Shown one piece after another: positions 13,333-20,725 of a stretch of DNA of 21,682 nucleotides (the first letter of the stretch is position 1; every line of letters starts with the position of its first letter). Under the pieces are notes generated by a model that was not told the DNA's origin, did no database searches, and saw only the letters and a list, made by a program, of their open reading frames with translations. The position numbers and the translations under genes were made by a program. Source of the stretch: CAYJPK01 sp964372035 (GTDB taxonomy: Bacteria > Desulfobacterota > Desulfovibrionia > Desulfovibrionales > Desulfovibrionaceae); NCBI GenBank assembly GCA_964372035.1, contig CAYJPK010000032.1, forward strand, positions 1-21,682, given 5' to 3'.

Positions 13333-15828
13333 TTATAAAGTCTGGTTGAGTTTCAAAAGTTTTAAGTCTTGCATTTTTACAAAAGGACAAATACCTTTTG
13401 CTAAAACAATCGGTGAAATATAATCTCTTGTCCAATCTGTCACAAAATGGATAGAATTTTCACTAATATTAATTTCAGAAACTAAATCACGGACTTCAAC
13501 CTTTTTTAAACCCTTTTTAGTAGTGCGTTCAATTTCAAAGCTTGAGCTATCTGCAAAGTTTTTCCAGCTTTTGGCAATTTCATTAAACAAGTCACCATCT
13601 TGTGATGACATACGGAAGATTTCACTCTTTGCACCTAGGGTTTTAGAATTTATAACAATTTGTTCAATACTATTTAATTCCATACCCTTTAGCATATGCG
13701 GATTTAAAGCTTTGAAAAGCTCATCAGCACTCATGCTTTTACAAAGCACAATACTAAACCACTCACAAACACTTTCAAGCCCTACTGGTAAAGCACGCCC
13801 AAAAGACATCAACGGAAGCGGGTGAAATCCTTGAGAAAATGCTAGCGGTAAATTTGCCATACGCATTGAACGCTCAAGCACAGCTTGCAGTTCATGCTGA
13901 CTAATAAATGAAGCACCCTCAAGTTTATTATGCCAAATTCTGTAGCGAACTGCTTTATGCGCTAATTCTTCGCTCGTTCCAAGTGGACGATTAGCTTTTT
14001 TTGTTGTTGGAGTTATTTCTGGCAATTCTTCATTTTCTACTTGGTCACGCTCTTTAAAGTTCAAATTATTTTTGAGTTCTTTAAAATCACACACGCCACA
14101 ATTATTACATGCATTATAGCGACAATCTAAGCTTGGCTTTGCATTTAAAGCTTTTTCGCGCTCCTCAAGCAAGAAATCCTTTGACAATAATGAATCTAAG
14201 TGCGCCCAAGGAAATACAAAATCTAGCTCTCTTTTACCTGTATATTCAAGCGGATCAATGTTTAATTCTTCCATTGCTTCACGCCATAAATCAATACGGA
14301 AAAAGTCCATCCAGCTATCAAAGACACAGCCTTTTTTGTAAGCTAGCTCAACTAAATCAGCTAAGCGACGATCACCACGTGAAAAAACACCCTCTAAAAA
14401 ACTAACTGCCGGCTCGTGCCAACGCATATTAATAGCCTTTTCAGGCTTAATTCTATCTAGTAAATAGCCAACCTTTCTTTTAATTTCAGTTAGGCTGATT
14501 TGTTCGTCCCACTGAAAAGGTGTATGAGCCTTTGGAACAAAAGGAGAAATTGAAGCTGTTACTAATAATTTTTGCTTACCACGACCACGAGTGATTGCAA
14601 TATCTCTAACCTTGCGACATAAATCAACTATTGCGTCTAAATCTTCATCAGTTTCAGTTGGTAGACCTATCATAAAATATAATTTTACTTGTTGCCAACC
14701 GTAGGCACATAATTTTTCAACATGGTCTAATAATTGATCTTCTGTAATACCCTTATTAATAACTTGACGTAAACGCTCACTACCTGCCTCAGGAGCAAGT
14801 GTTGCGCCTGTGCGTCTAATATTTGCCATACGTTTCATAATTTCGCTATCAACAGATCCAACTCTAAGCGATGGTAAAGACACAGAAATTTGCTCTTTAA
14901 CACATCTGTCAGTTGTATTAACAAATAAATTACTTAGGGCAGAAAAATCACCGGTACTAAGAGATAAAAATGAAATTTCATCAAAGCCAGTATCAGCTAA
15001 ACAATTTTGTACAAGATTAGTAAGCTCATCAACTTTTCGCTCACGCACAGGACGTGTAATCATGCCAGCTTGGCAAAAACGACAACCTCTAGTACAACCC
15101 TTTGCTATTTCAAGGTTTAATCTGTTATGTACAGCACCAAATGGCACTACTTGCTTTGTTGGGTATGCACCCTTATTCAAATCAGAGAGCACACGGCGTT
15201 TTGTCTTATTGTTTAAACTAGGAACATAAACGCCCTCAATCTTGGTAGCTTTTTCTAAAAAATCTTGCTTTGAGATTTTTTGCTCTCTTGAGCTTGCTAA
15301 AAGTTCGCAAACCTCAACAATTATTTCCTCACCATCACCAAGCATCATTAAATCAACAAAGGGTGCAAGCGGTTCAGCGGCTAAGGTACAACCACCTCCA
15401 GCCATGATAATTGGATAGCTAAATAAATCTTCAGACCTATCAGCTTGACGTAGTGGAATATTAGCTAAATCTAGCATATATAGCACATTGGTATAGCAAA
15501 GTTCGTGCGTAATTGAAAACCCTAAAGCATGCAATTTATTTAAATCAGTATCAGTTTCAAGCGTAGCAAGTGATACCTTATGCTCTTTTAAGATTTGCCC
15601 TGTTTCATGGCATGGTGCAAACACACGTTCTGCTGCAAAGTGCTCAAAATCATTTAAAATATTATAAAGTATTTTCTGTCCAAGATAAGACATACCAACT
15701 TCATACAAATCAGGAAAAGCAAGCCCTACGTGTAAACGTAATTTTGCAAAATCTTGCTTTATAACTGCACCCTCTTCAATACCAAGATAACGCCCTGGTC
15801 GAGGCAAAATAGCTAATAATTCACGCAT
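13333..15828 (-). CDS. Fused radical SAM protein (TIGR03960) with DUF2344 domain (TIGR03936)
   Basis: This protein of about 831 residues joins two families that are separate genes in many bacteria. A B12-binding-like N-terminal region (about 30-170) precedes the radical SAM domain with C245-X3-C249-X2-C252 (C-T-R-G-C-R-F-C), which binds the [4Fe-4S] cluster that cleaves SAM. A second cysteine set, C569, C574, C577 and C580 (C-X4-C-X2-C-X2-C), lies before the C-terminal DUF2344 domain (about 625-831). Its substrate is not established; the usual neighbourhood near RNase G and ribosomal protein genes suggests RNA or ribosome modification. The ATG at 15828 is preferred; a TTG four codons upstream is possible, and neither has a clear ribosome site. 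Confidence 0.9.
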   Translation of the reverse strand: MRELLAILPRPGRYLGIEEGAVIKQDFAKLRLHVGLAFPDLYEVGMSYLGQKILYNILNDFEHFAAERVFAPCHETGQILKEHKVSLATLETDTDLNKLHALGFSITHELCYTNVLYMLDLANIPLRQADRSEDLFSYPIIMAGGGCTLAAEPLAPFVDLMMLGDGEEIIVEVCELLASSREQKISKQDFLEKATKIEGVYVPSLNNKTKRRVLSDLNKGAYPTKQVVPFGAVHNRLNLEIAKGCTRGCRFCQAGMITRPVRERKVDELTNLVQNCLADTGFDEISFLSLSTGDFSALSNLFVNTTDRCVKEQISVSLPSLRVGSVDSEIMKRMANIRRTGATLAPEAGSERLRQVINKGITEDQLLDHVEKLCAYGWQQVKLYFMIGLPTETDEDLDAIVDLCRKVRDIAITRGRGKQKLLVTASISPFVPKAHTPFQWDEQISLTEIKRKVGYLLDRIKPEKAINMRWHEPAVSFLEGVFSRGDRRLADLVELAYKKGCVFDSWMDFFRIDLWREAMEELNIDPLEYTGKRELDFVFPWAHLDSLLSKDFLLEEREKALNAKPSLDCRYNACNNCGVCDFKELKNNLNFKERDQVENEELPEITPTTKKANRPLGTSEELAHKAVRYRIWHNKLEGASFISQHELQAVLERSMRMANLPLAFSQGFHPLPLMSFGRALPVGLESVCEWFSIVLCKSMSADELFKALNPHMLKGMELNSIEQIVINSKTLGAKSEIFRMSSQDGDLFNEIAKSWKNFADSSSFEIERTTKKGLKKVEVRDLVSEINISENSIHFVTDWTRDYISPIVLAKGICPFVKMQDLKLLKLNQTL

Positions 15829-15918
15829 ATTAAGAACCAAAATGGTTAAAGGAAAATTGTTAAAGAATTTATGATTTTTTTAATAAAATGAAATAAAAAA
15901 ATAAACTAAAAAAACAAG

Positions 15919-15948
15919 CTAGGAGCATACCAAAAAATATGCCCCTAG
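15919..15948 (-). terminator. Terminator of the small 105-residue gene
   Basis: An 11-bp stem with one mismatch (15919-15929 with 15938-15948) encloses an eight-base loop. On the minus strand it is followed by CTTG and seven T residues. It separates the small gene at 15977-16294 from the radical SAM gene. The remaining A/T-rich stretch 15841-15918 must hold the radical SAM promoter, but I see no confident one. Confidence 0.85.
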
Positions 15949-15976
15949 AAATATATTTTAAACAATAAAGTAGTAA

Positions 15977-16294
15977 TTAGCTGATTAAATCAGGCTTACC
16001 AGAACCACCAACTAAACCACCACCAAGTGTTAAGTTTGAAATAACTTCAAGATAGCGTGTTTCAATATCATCAGGTAATTTTGCATATTCATACATGAAA
16101 TGAGTAGCCTCAATTTTGCCAACAAATTCTTGCTCAAATGGATAACCATAAGGTAACATCATGATTTGTACACCTTGTTGATTTGGCACGATTTGTAAAA
16201 TCGCTACTTCATTTAAAGCCTTTGCAGCCTCGTCATATTTACCAATTACAAGTTCACCTGTTACAATTTTAACCAATTTAATATTATAAGCCAT
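15977..16294 (-). CDS. Small protein, possibly Sm-like beta-barrel
   Basis: This 105-residue protein begins with a short beta-rich pattern, I-K-L-V-K-I-V-T-G-E-L-V-I-G-K-Y-D. The spacing recalls the Sm1 motif of Sm/LSm-like barrels (hydrophobic-x-G-x-x-h-x-G). More strands follow (V-A-I-L-Q-I-V-P, then V-Q-I-M-M-L-P-Y-G), then a helical C-terminal part and a Gly-rich tail. The Sm reading is an inference from pattern alone; RNA binding is not shown. AAGGAG lies well placed before the ATG. The gene is a single transcription unit with its own promoter (16324-16352) and terminator. Confidence 0.72.
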   Translation of the reverse strand: MAYNIKLVKIVTGELVIGKYDEAAKALNEVAILQIVPNQQGVQIMMLPYGYPFEQEFVGKIEATHFMYEYAKLPDDIETRYLEVISNLTLGGGLVGGSGKPDLIS

Positions 16295-16323
16295 CTTAAA
16301 ACTCCTTTTGTGTAGTATCTGAA

Positions 16324-16352
16324 TAAATATAGCTTAAATTGTGTTATGTCAA
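16324..16352 (-). promoter_or_regulatory. Sigma-70-type promoter of the small 105-residue gene
   Basis: On the minus strand a perfect TTGACA (16352-16347) and TATTTA (16329-16324) are separated by 17 bp, about 30 bp before the ATG. The spacing and -35 are ideal, and the -10 has two mismatches. It shares the intergenic region with the divergent promoter at 16473-16501. Confidence 0.65.
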
Positions 16353-16472
16353 GCCATTTATTTATATTTCAATCAATTCAATATGTTACGCTTATATAGT
16401 CCTTTATCAACTTTTCTAAAACAATTTGTTTAGCCAAACATAAAATTTTAAATATTGCAGGCTTATATTTAA

Positions 16473-16501
16473 TAGACAAACACAGCAAAATACGTTATAG
16501 T
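16473..16501 (+). promoter_or_regulatory. Sigma-70-type promoter of the dsrE-like/zinc-knuckle/prmC operon
   Basis: TAGACA (16473-16478) and TATAGT (16496-16501) are separated by exactly 17 bp, with one mismatch to consensus in each hexamer. The predicted start near 16508 gives a leader of about 34 bases before the first ATG, with GAGGT as ribosome site. No other good promoter was seen before prmC. Confidence 0.68.
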
Positions 16502-16541
16502 ATGTAAAAATTGCTCACTTTAAGTAAAAAGCGAGGTCATT

Positions 16542-16907
16542 ATGTCAGATATTATGTCAAGCGCAACATCAGATACTCTTCATATTGTTTGGACTAGTAA
16601 TGATAAAGATGTTGCCGAAAAAATGGTGTTTATGTACGCAACTAACTCTCGCTTAAAAGGTTGGTGGGAAAATGTTCATTTAATCATCTGGGGTGCATCA
16701 GCTAAACTATTTGCTACCGATACAGAAATTCAAGACTTAGTCAGAGTAGCTATTGAGGCTGGAGTTGATGTTTCTGCTTGTAGGCGTTGTGCTGAGATGT
16801 TTGGCATTGATGATTTTATTGAACAATTTGGCGATATTGAACTTATTTATATTGGCGAACAATTTACACATATTTTAAAAGGTCCTGATAGAGTTATAAC
16901 TTTTTAA
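16542..16907 (+). CDS. DsrE-family protein
   Basis: This 121-residue protein has the DsrE/DsrF-like flavodoxin-type layout. An N-terminal strand (L-H-I-V-W-T-S-N-D) and a helix lead to strand 2 with L-I-I-W-G-A-S-A-K at 47-55. After the helix I-Q-D-L-V comes A-G-V-D-V-S-A-C-R-R-C-A with C80 and C83. Related proteins carry sulfur on a cysteine or lack that role, so sulfur-relay activity is possible but not shown. GAGGT lies four bases before the ATG. It is first in an operon, 45 bp before the large zinc-knuckle gene. Confidence 0.87.
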   Translation: MSDIMSSATSDTLHIVWTSNDKDVAEKMVFMYATNSRLKGWWENVHLIIWGASAKLFATDTEIQDLVRVAIEAGVDVSACRRCAEMFGIDDFIEQFGDIELIYIGEQFTHILKGPDRVITF

Positions 16908-16952
16908 AACAAAGTTTTTGAACTAATAACTTAAAAGCACAGGCAAAATAAA

Positions 16953-19694
16953 ATGGCATCATTTACCGATTTAATACAAAGATTACCACAAATTCACGAT
17001 GTTAGCATGAGTACAGCTGGTGTTGCTACTTGGATATGCTGGGAAGGTGACCTTGACCCTTCTGTTGAAAAAACATTGCAAGATTATGGTGGTATACTCA
17101 TTAAAACTGATAGAAATCAAGCTATTTGGTTCTTCTTTAATATTGATGCTGTCTTAGCCTTTGCACGTCTATTTATTTGGTCAAAATTCAACCCGCTTAG
17201 CATTGGCGTTGAAATTATGCCAGCTCGCCTTGTTGTTAGCGTTCGTCATGAGTTTTCTATTGCTGTTGATATGAATTTAATTGCACAAGAATTACTCCCG
17301 CAACGTCAGATGCAAATTTGGGTTCACCCTAAAGTGCGTGAAATGGCAAACAATTTGCCAGGCATAACCTATGTTAAAGAGCCTCTTTTACAAGGCATGG
17401 CAACACTTGCTTGGGAACAGTTAGACGCTGACCTTAGATTACCATATAATGCAACTCATTCATGGTATGGAATTATCCATCCTCTTGGTAATCCGTTAGA
17501 TAAGAATTATCAAAAGGGTTGGCGATACATGCATAAAGAGTTCGACCAAGCCCTACAATCTAAGAAATTTAAATACAATCTGCACAATGATTTTATGATG
17601 ACGCCGATTGATGATTTGCGTTCTTTTAGAGCCTTTACGCAAGAAGTCCTTGCCACAATCAATGACGTTAAAAATAAATTTACTGATCAGTACTGGCCTT
17701 GTGTTTGTGCTGTCGTTGATAGGCGTGGTCTTAACTTAAATAATGAATTACCGCAACGTATTGGAATAAAATGGGATAGCCTTGTTCCTGATTTTCCATA
17801 CATGAATTACCGCAATGCATATTTGCTTGGCGATGGTTTTACCTTAAATGAGCTACATTTTTCAAGCTCAAGTGCAACTATGGATAGTTGGTGTACTGTT
17901 GGGCTTGGTGAAAATCAAATGCATGCTGGCAGCTATATTCCTGTTCTTTTATCCGCTCAACTAGTTGATGGTGACAATAACAACTGCTTTTACTGCGGTT
18001 CTAAAAAGCATACACCTAATGCTTGCCCAACAAAAAAAGTTCAGCGCCATGATATTAATGCATGGAAAAAAATTGGAACTATTGATGTTGAAAATATCAA
18101 CAAAGCATTTGAAGTTATTGATGTTGCCATTACAGCCGAAAATATTGATGGTTACTATAAAATACTTGCATCTGAAAATGACGCTTCAGCTGTTTTAGGA
18201 GCTTGCCTTGATATTTGTAGTGCAGCACAGCTTCGCAAAACTGGCATAATGTGGATAGGTTCTTCTGACCTATCGAGTGCACATGAAGAAGCGAGTCAAG
18301 TTGAAGTTAGAGATGAAAATCCTGTTTGGAATATTTTAGAGCGTTTGAAAAAAGCTAGCCCACAAGAACTTGTCACCCTTGAGCGTGAAATCCAAAGCTC
18401 TATGGATAGAGGACTTCGTGATTCTAGACTAAGAACTCTTGCTGGCTTTGTATCAATGGAAAAAGGCGATAATATCAGGGCGCTTGCAATGTGGAAAGAA
18501 GCAGCAGCGCTTAGCAACACAACTCAAGTTCAAGTTTGGCATATGTTTTTGCAGGGCAGACTCTTAGAATGTTCTGGCAAATACCTTGAAGCGCAAGAGT
18601 GCTATCAAAACGCACTTAGGATTTACCCGAATTGGGTCGAGCTTGAATATCGCTTAATCGTGTGCCGTGTAAAGATGGGTTTTGCTGAGCAAGTTCAAAG
18701 CAAAGCACTACAATTAATTGAACAACACCCTGATTTGCTTAATAGAATGTTAATTGATCCTGAGCTTGAGCGTGGGCATTTAGCTATTTTATTATTTTTG
18801 TATGACACCTTAAATACTTCACTTCAACAAGCAGAAGCAGAACAAAAAGAAATTGAGCGCTTGACTAGCCTTGTGCATAGTTGGTTTGATGAAAATAGTG
18901 GTGCAGCACAAAATTTCAGGACAAGACTTGAACATTTATCACATTTATCAGTTATAAAAAATTATATTGCAGCTCAAAATGTTATAACTTCACGAACAAT
19001 AATTGAGGCTGATGTTGAAAAACAGGTTAAAAGAGAAATTGACATTCAACAAGCCGCTTATAAACATTATCTATCTATTTTAGAAGTTATTCGTGATGAG
19101 GCTTCATGGTTTCCATTTCCAAAAGCTTTAATTGAATTTAACAAAGATTTTAATGATTGTGCTGGCATTATTAATTGGGCATTTTCGGCTAATTTTAATG
19201 ATGCAGAATCCTTCAAGCGTGCAAAAGCTTATGCTGGAACTGTAACTGATTTATTATCAAGGCTTGAAAATCGTTTAAAATTCTTAAGAATTGTTAGAGA
19301 TAGCACGCTATTTATTTTAATTTTAGCTAGAACCTTCTTCTGGATTGAGCTTGCAGGACTCTCTATTTGTCTATTTGGTATACCTGGAATTCTATTTTTT
19401 GGTGATATTGTTGGGCTTGGCTGGCTACAATCTTTGATTAGTGCTAACCACTGGGAAATACAAAAGGTTATGGTGGTTATAATAAGTGTTATAGCGCTTG
19501 GCGTATCAGGATTTAGAACAACACTTATTTTTGAAAAAAGACGTGATAAACTTTTAGTTGATGCGAAAGAGCAAAGAGAAATAATGCAGCAGCAAAGGCT
19601 TGAAAGAATACGTGCTGCAAGACAACAAAATCAAGAAGATGAAAACCTTAAAGATCGTTCGCAAAATCTTGCTGCACGAGCTGCTAAAAAATAG
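16953..19694 (+). CDS. Large protein with CCHC zinc knuckle, TPR-like repeats and two C-terminal membrane helices
   Basis: I do not recognise this 913-residue protein as a whole. Residues 1-340 are an unknown region rich in Trp and aromatic residues, with no signal peptide. A zinc knuckle follows with exact CCHC spacing: C345-X2-C348-X4-H353-X4-C358. Residues 490-600 form helical TPR-like repeats (A-L-A-M-W-K-E-A-A-A-L, then Y-L-E-A-Q-E-C-Y-Q-N-A-L). Helical, possibly coiled-coil sequence runs from about 620 to 775. Two membrane segments lie at about 784-812 and 838-858, and the C-terminus is Arg/Gln-rich and basic. Most of the protein would face one side of the inner membrane, probably the cytoplasm. 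The ribosome site is weak. It ends two bases before prmC, which suggests coupling. Confidence 0.85.
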   Translation: MASFTDLIQRLPQIHDVSMSTAGVATWICWEGDLDPSVEKTLQDYGGILIKTDRNQAIWFFFNIDAVLAFARLFIWSKFNPLSIGVEIMPARLVVSVRHEFSIAVDMNLIAQELLPQRQMQIWVHPKVREMANNLPGITYVKEPLLQGMATLAWEQLDADLRLPYNATHSWYGIIHPLGNPLDKNYQKGWRYMHKEFDQALQSKKFKYNLHNDFMMTPIDDLRSFRAFTQEVLATINDVKNKFTDQYWPCVCAVVDRRGLNLNNELPQRIGIKWDSLVPDFPYMNYRNAYLLGDGFTLNELHFSSSSATMDSWCTVGLGENQMHAGSYIPVLLSAQLVDGDNNNCFYCGSKKHTPNACPTKKVQRHDINAWKKIGTIDVENINKAFEVIDVAITAENIDGYYKILASENDASAVLGACLDICSAAQLRKTGIMWIGSSDLSSAHEEASQVEVRDENPVWNILERLKKASPQELVTLEREIQSSMDRGLRDSRLRTLAGFVSMEKGDNIRALAMWKEAAALSNTTQVQVWHMFLQGRLLECSGKYLEAQECYQNALRIYPNWVELEYRLIVCRVKMGFAEQVQSKALQLIEQHPDLLNRMLIDPELERGHLAILLFLYDTLNTSLQQAEAEQKEIERLTSLVHSWFDENSGAAQNFRTRLEHLSHLSVIKNYIAAQNVITSRTIIEADVEKQVKREIDIQQAAYKHYLSILEVIRDEASWFPFPKALIEFNKDFNDCAGIINWAFSANFNDAESFKRAKAYAGTVTDLLSRLENRLKFLRIVRDSTLFILILARTFFWIELAGLSICLFGIPGILFFGDIVGLGWLQSLISANHWEIQKVMVVIISVIALGVSGFRTTLIFEKRRDKLLVDAKEQREIMQQQRLERIRAARQQNQEDENLKDRSQNLAARAAKK

Positions 19695-19696
19695 AC

Positions 19697-20548
19697 ATGA
19701 CTATTTCACAGTGGCTAAATAATGCCAAAAAGAAACTTCAGCACGCTAATATTGAAGCGTACAACGCATCAAGCGAAATTATTTTAGCCTATGTACTTAA
19801 GGTAGATAGGCTTTATCTTTTAATAAATAATTCACAGACCTTATCAACTCAAGAAATAGAAAAGGCAAATGAACTTCTTTTACGCCGTGAAAATCATGAA
19901 CCAACATCTTATTTAACAGGCACAAAAGAATTTTATGGCTTAAATTTCACTGTTAATAAGCATACATTAATTCCTCGTGCTGATACTGAAATTTTGGTTG
20001 AAAGTGTTCTTAAAAAATATGAGAATGATAATTTAATTTTTGCTGACCTTGGAACTGGTAGTGGTTGTATTGCTATTTCACTTCTTGCCAATCGTAGTAA
20101 TTGGACGGCTATTGCTATTGACAACTCAGAGCAAGCACTTGAAATTGCAAATTTAAATGCTAAGAAATTGAAAGTAGAAGATAGAATAAATTTTATACAT
20201 GCCGACATTCATAGCTTTGATTTTCCAAGCTCCAAGTTTAATTTTATTGTTAGCAATCCACCTTATATAACTAAAAGTGAATATAACAATCTAGATTTAC
20301 AAGTAAAAAACTATGAACCTAAATTTGCTTTGATTGCAAACGAAAATTCAAATGGGCTTGAAACTATTAAAGCTGTAATTAATTTTGCTGAAAAATCTTT
20401 GGAAAAATCAGGTGGTTTATATATTGAACATGGCTTTGAACAGGCAGAAGCTGTGAAAATGTTGTTTTCTAGCAACAATTGGAAAAAACCCTTTACTATC
20501 AAAGACTTATCGAATTTAGATCGTATTACAACTGCAATTTTATTGTAG
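19697..20548 (+). CDS. prmC: Peptide chain release factor N5-glutamine methyltransferase
   Basis: This 283-residue enzyme methylates the glutamine of the GGQ motif in release factors RF1 and RF2, aiding translation termination. The N-terminal helical substrate-binding domain ends near 75 with the family pattern E-P-T-S-Y-L-T-G. The SAM domain shows I-P-R-A-D-T-E at 92-98 (usually R-P-D-T-E, so Pro is replaced by Ala here), motif I D-L-G-T-G-S-G at 117-123, an acidic D142, and the catalytic N-P-P-Y at 187-190. The length is typical. Its ATG lies two bases after the stop of the zinc-knuckle gene, with no independent ribosome site, so it relies on coupled translation. After it, the gap to lpxC holds only a weak A/T hairpin at about 20583-20604. 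Confidence 0.95.
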   Translation: MTISQWLNNAKKKLQHANIEAYNASSEIILAYVLKVDRLYLLINNSQTLSTQEIEKANELLLRRENHEPTSYLTGTKEFYGLNFTVNKHTLIPRADTEILVESVLKKYENDNLIFADLGTGSGCIAISLLANRSNWTAIAIDNSEQALEIANLNAKKLKVEDRINFIHADIHSFDFPSSKFNFIVSNPPYITKSEYNNLDLQVKNYEPKFALIANENSNGLETIKAVINFAEKSLEKSGGLYIEHGFEQAEAVKMLFSSNNWKKPFTIKDLSNLDRITTAILL

Positions 20549-20646
20549 TAAAAAAAACACAGTGTTACAAAAATACAACTCCACAAAAACACAGCTTTTT
20601 TTGTTTTATTCTATAATATCAATATATTACACTAAAGTACAGCAAT

Positions 20647-20662
20647 TGGCACATTTTTTGCT
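20647..20662 (+). promoter_or_regulatory. Sigma-54-type (-24/-12) promoter sequence before lpxC
   Basis: TGGCAC (20647-20652), five bases, then TTGCT (20658-20662) match the RpoN consensus TGGCAC-N5-TTGCW at every fixed position. The GG and GC pairs are separated by the required 10 bp. The predicted start is about 12 bp beyond, leaving a leader of roughly 50 bases to lpxC. No enhancer site for an activator could be recognised. Confidence 0.5.
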
Positions 20663-20667
20663 ATAAT
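20659..20667 (+). promoter_or_regulatory. Extended -10 (sigma-70-type) promoter of lpxC
   Basis: TG-C-TATAAT (20659-20667) is a perfect extended -10. The -35 position holds only a poor match (about 20639-20644), which extended -10 promoters tolerate. It overlaps the -12 element of the sigma-54-type sequence by four bases, so only one holoenzyme could bind at a time. Confidence 0.6.
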
Positions 20668-20715
20668 TGACACCATAAATAAAGAATAAAATGCCACGAT
20701 GGCTTTTACATAGAT

Positions 20716-20719
20716 GGAG
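20716..20719 (+). promoter_or_regulatory. Ribosome binding site deciding the lpxC start
   Basis: GGAG lies six bases before the ATG at 20726. The ATG at 20714, in the same frame, overlaps this ribosome site and has none of its own. Confidence 0.72.
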
Positions 20720-20725
20720 TTAATA

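Noticed and set aside
13244..13435. Minus-strand frame of 63 codons running out of the 3' end of the radical SAM gene
   Set aside because: It overlaps the real gene in another frame and runs through the terminator hairpin at 13279-13307, which is not expected of a gene.
14810..15229. 139-codon plus-strand frame opposite the radical SAM gene
   Set aside because: It lies antisense to the radical SAM core, with no start signal and no domain; it is a shadow frame.
16953..19694. Retroelement or Gag-like origin of the zinc-knuckle protein
   Set aside because: No reverse transcriptase, integrase, protease or terminal repeats lie near it. The knuckle alone does not support mobile-element origin, and the neighbours are core genes.
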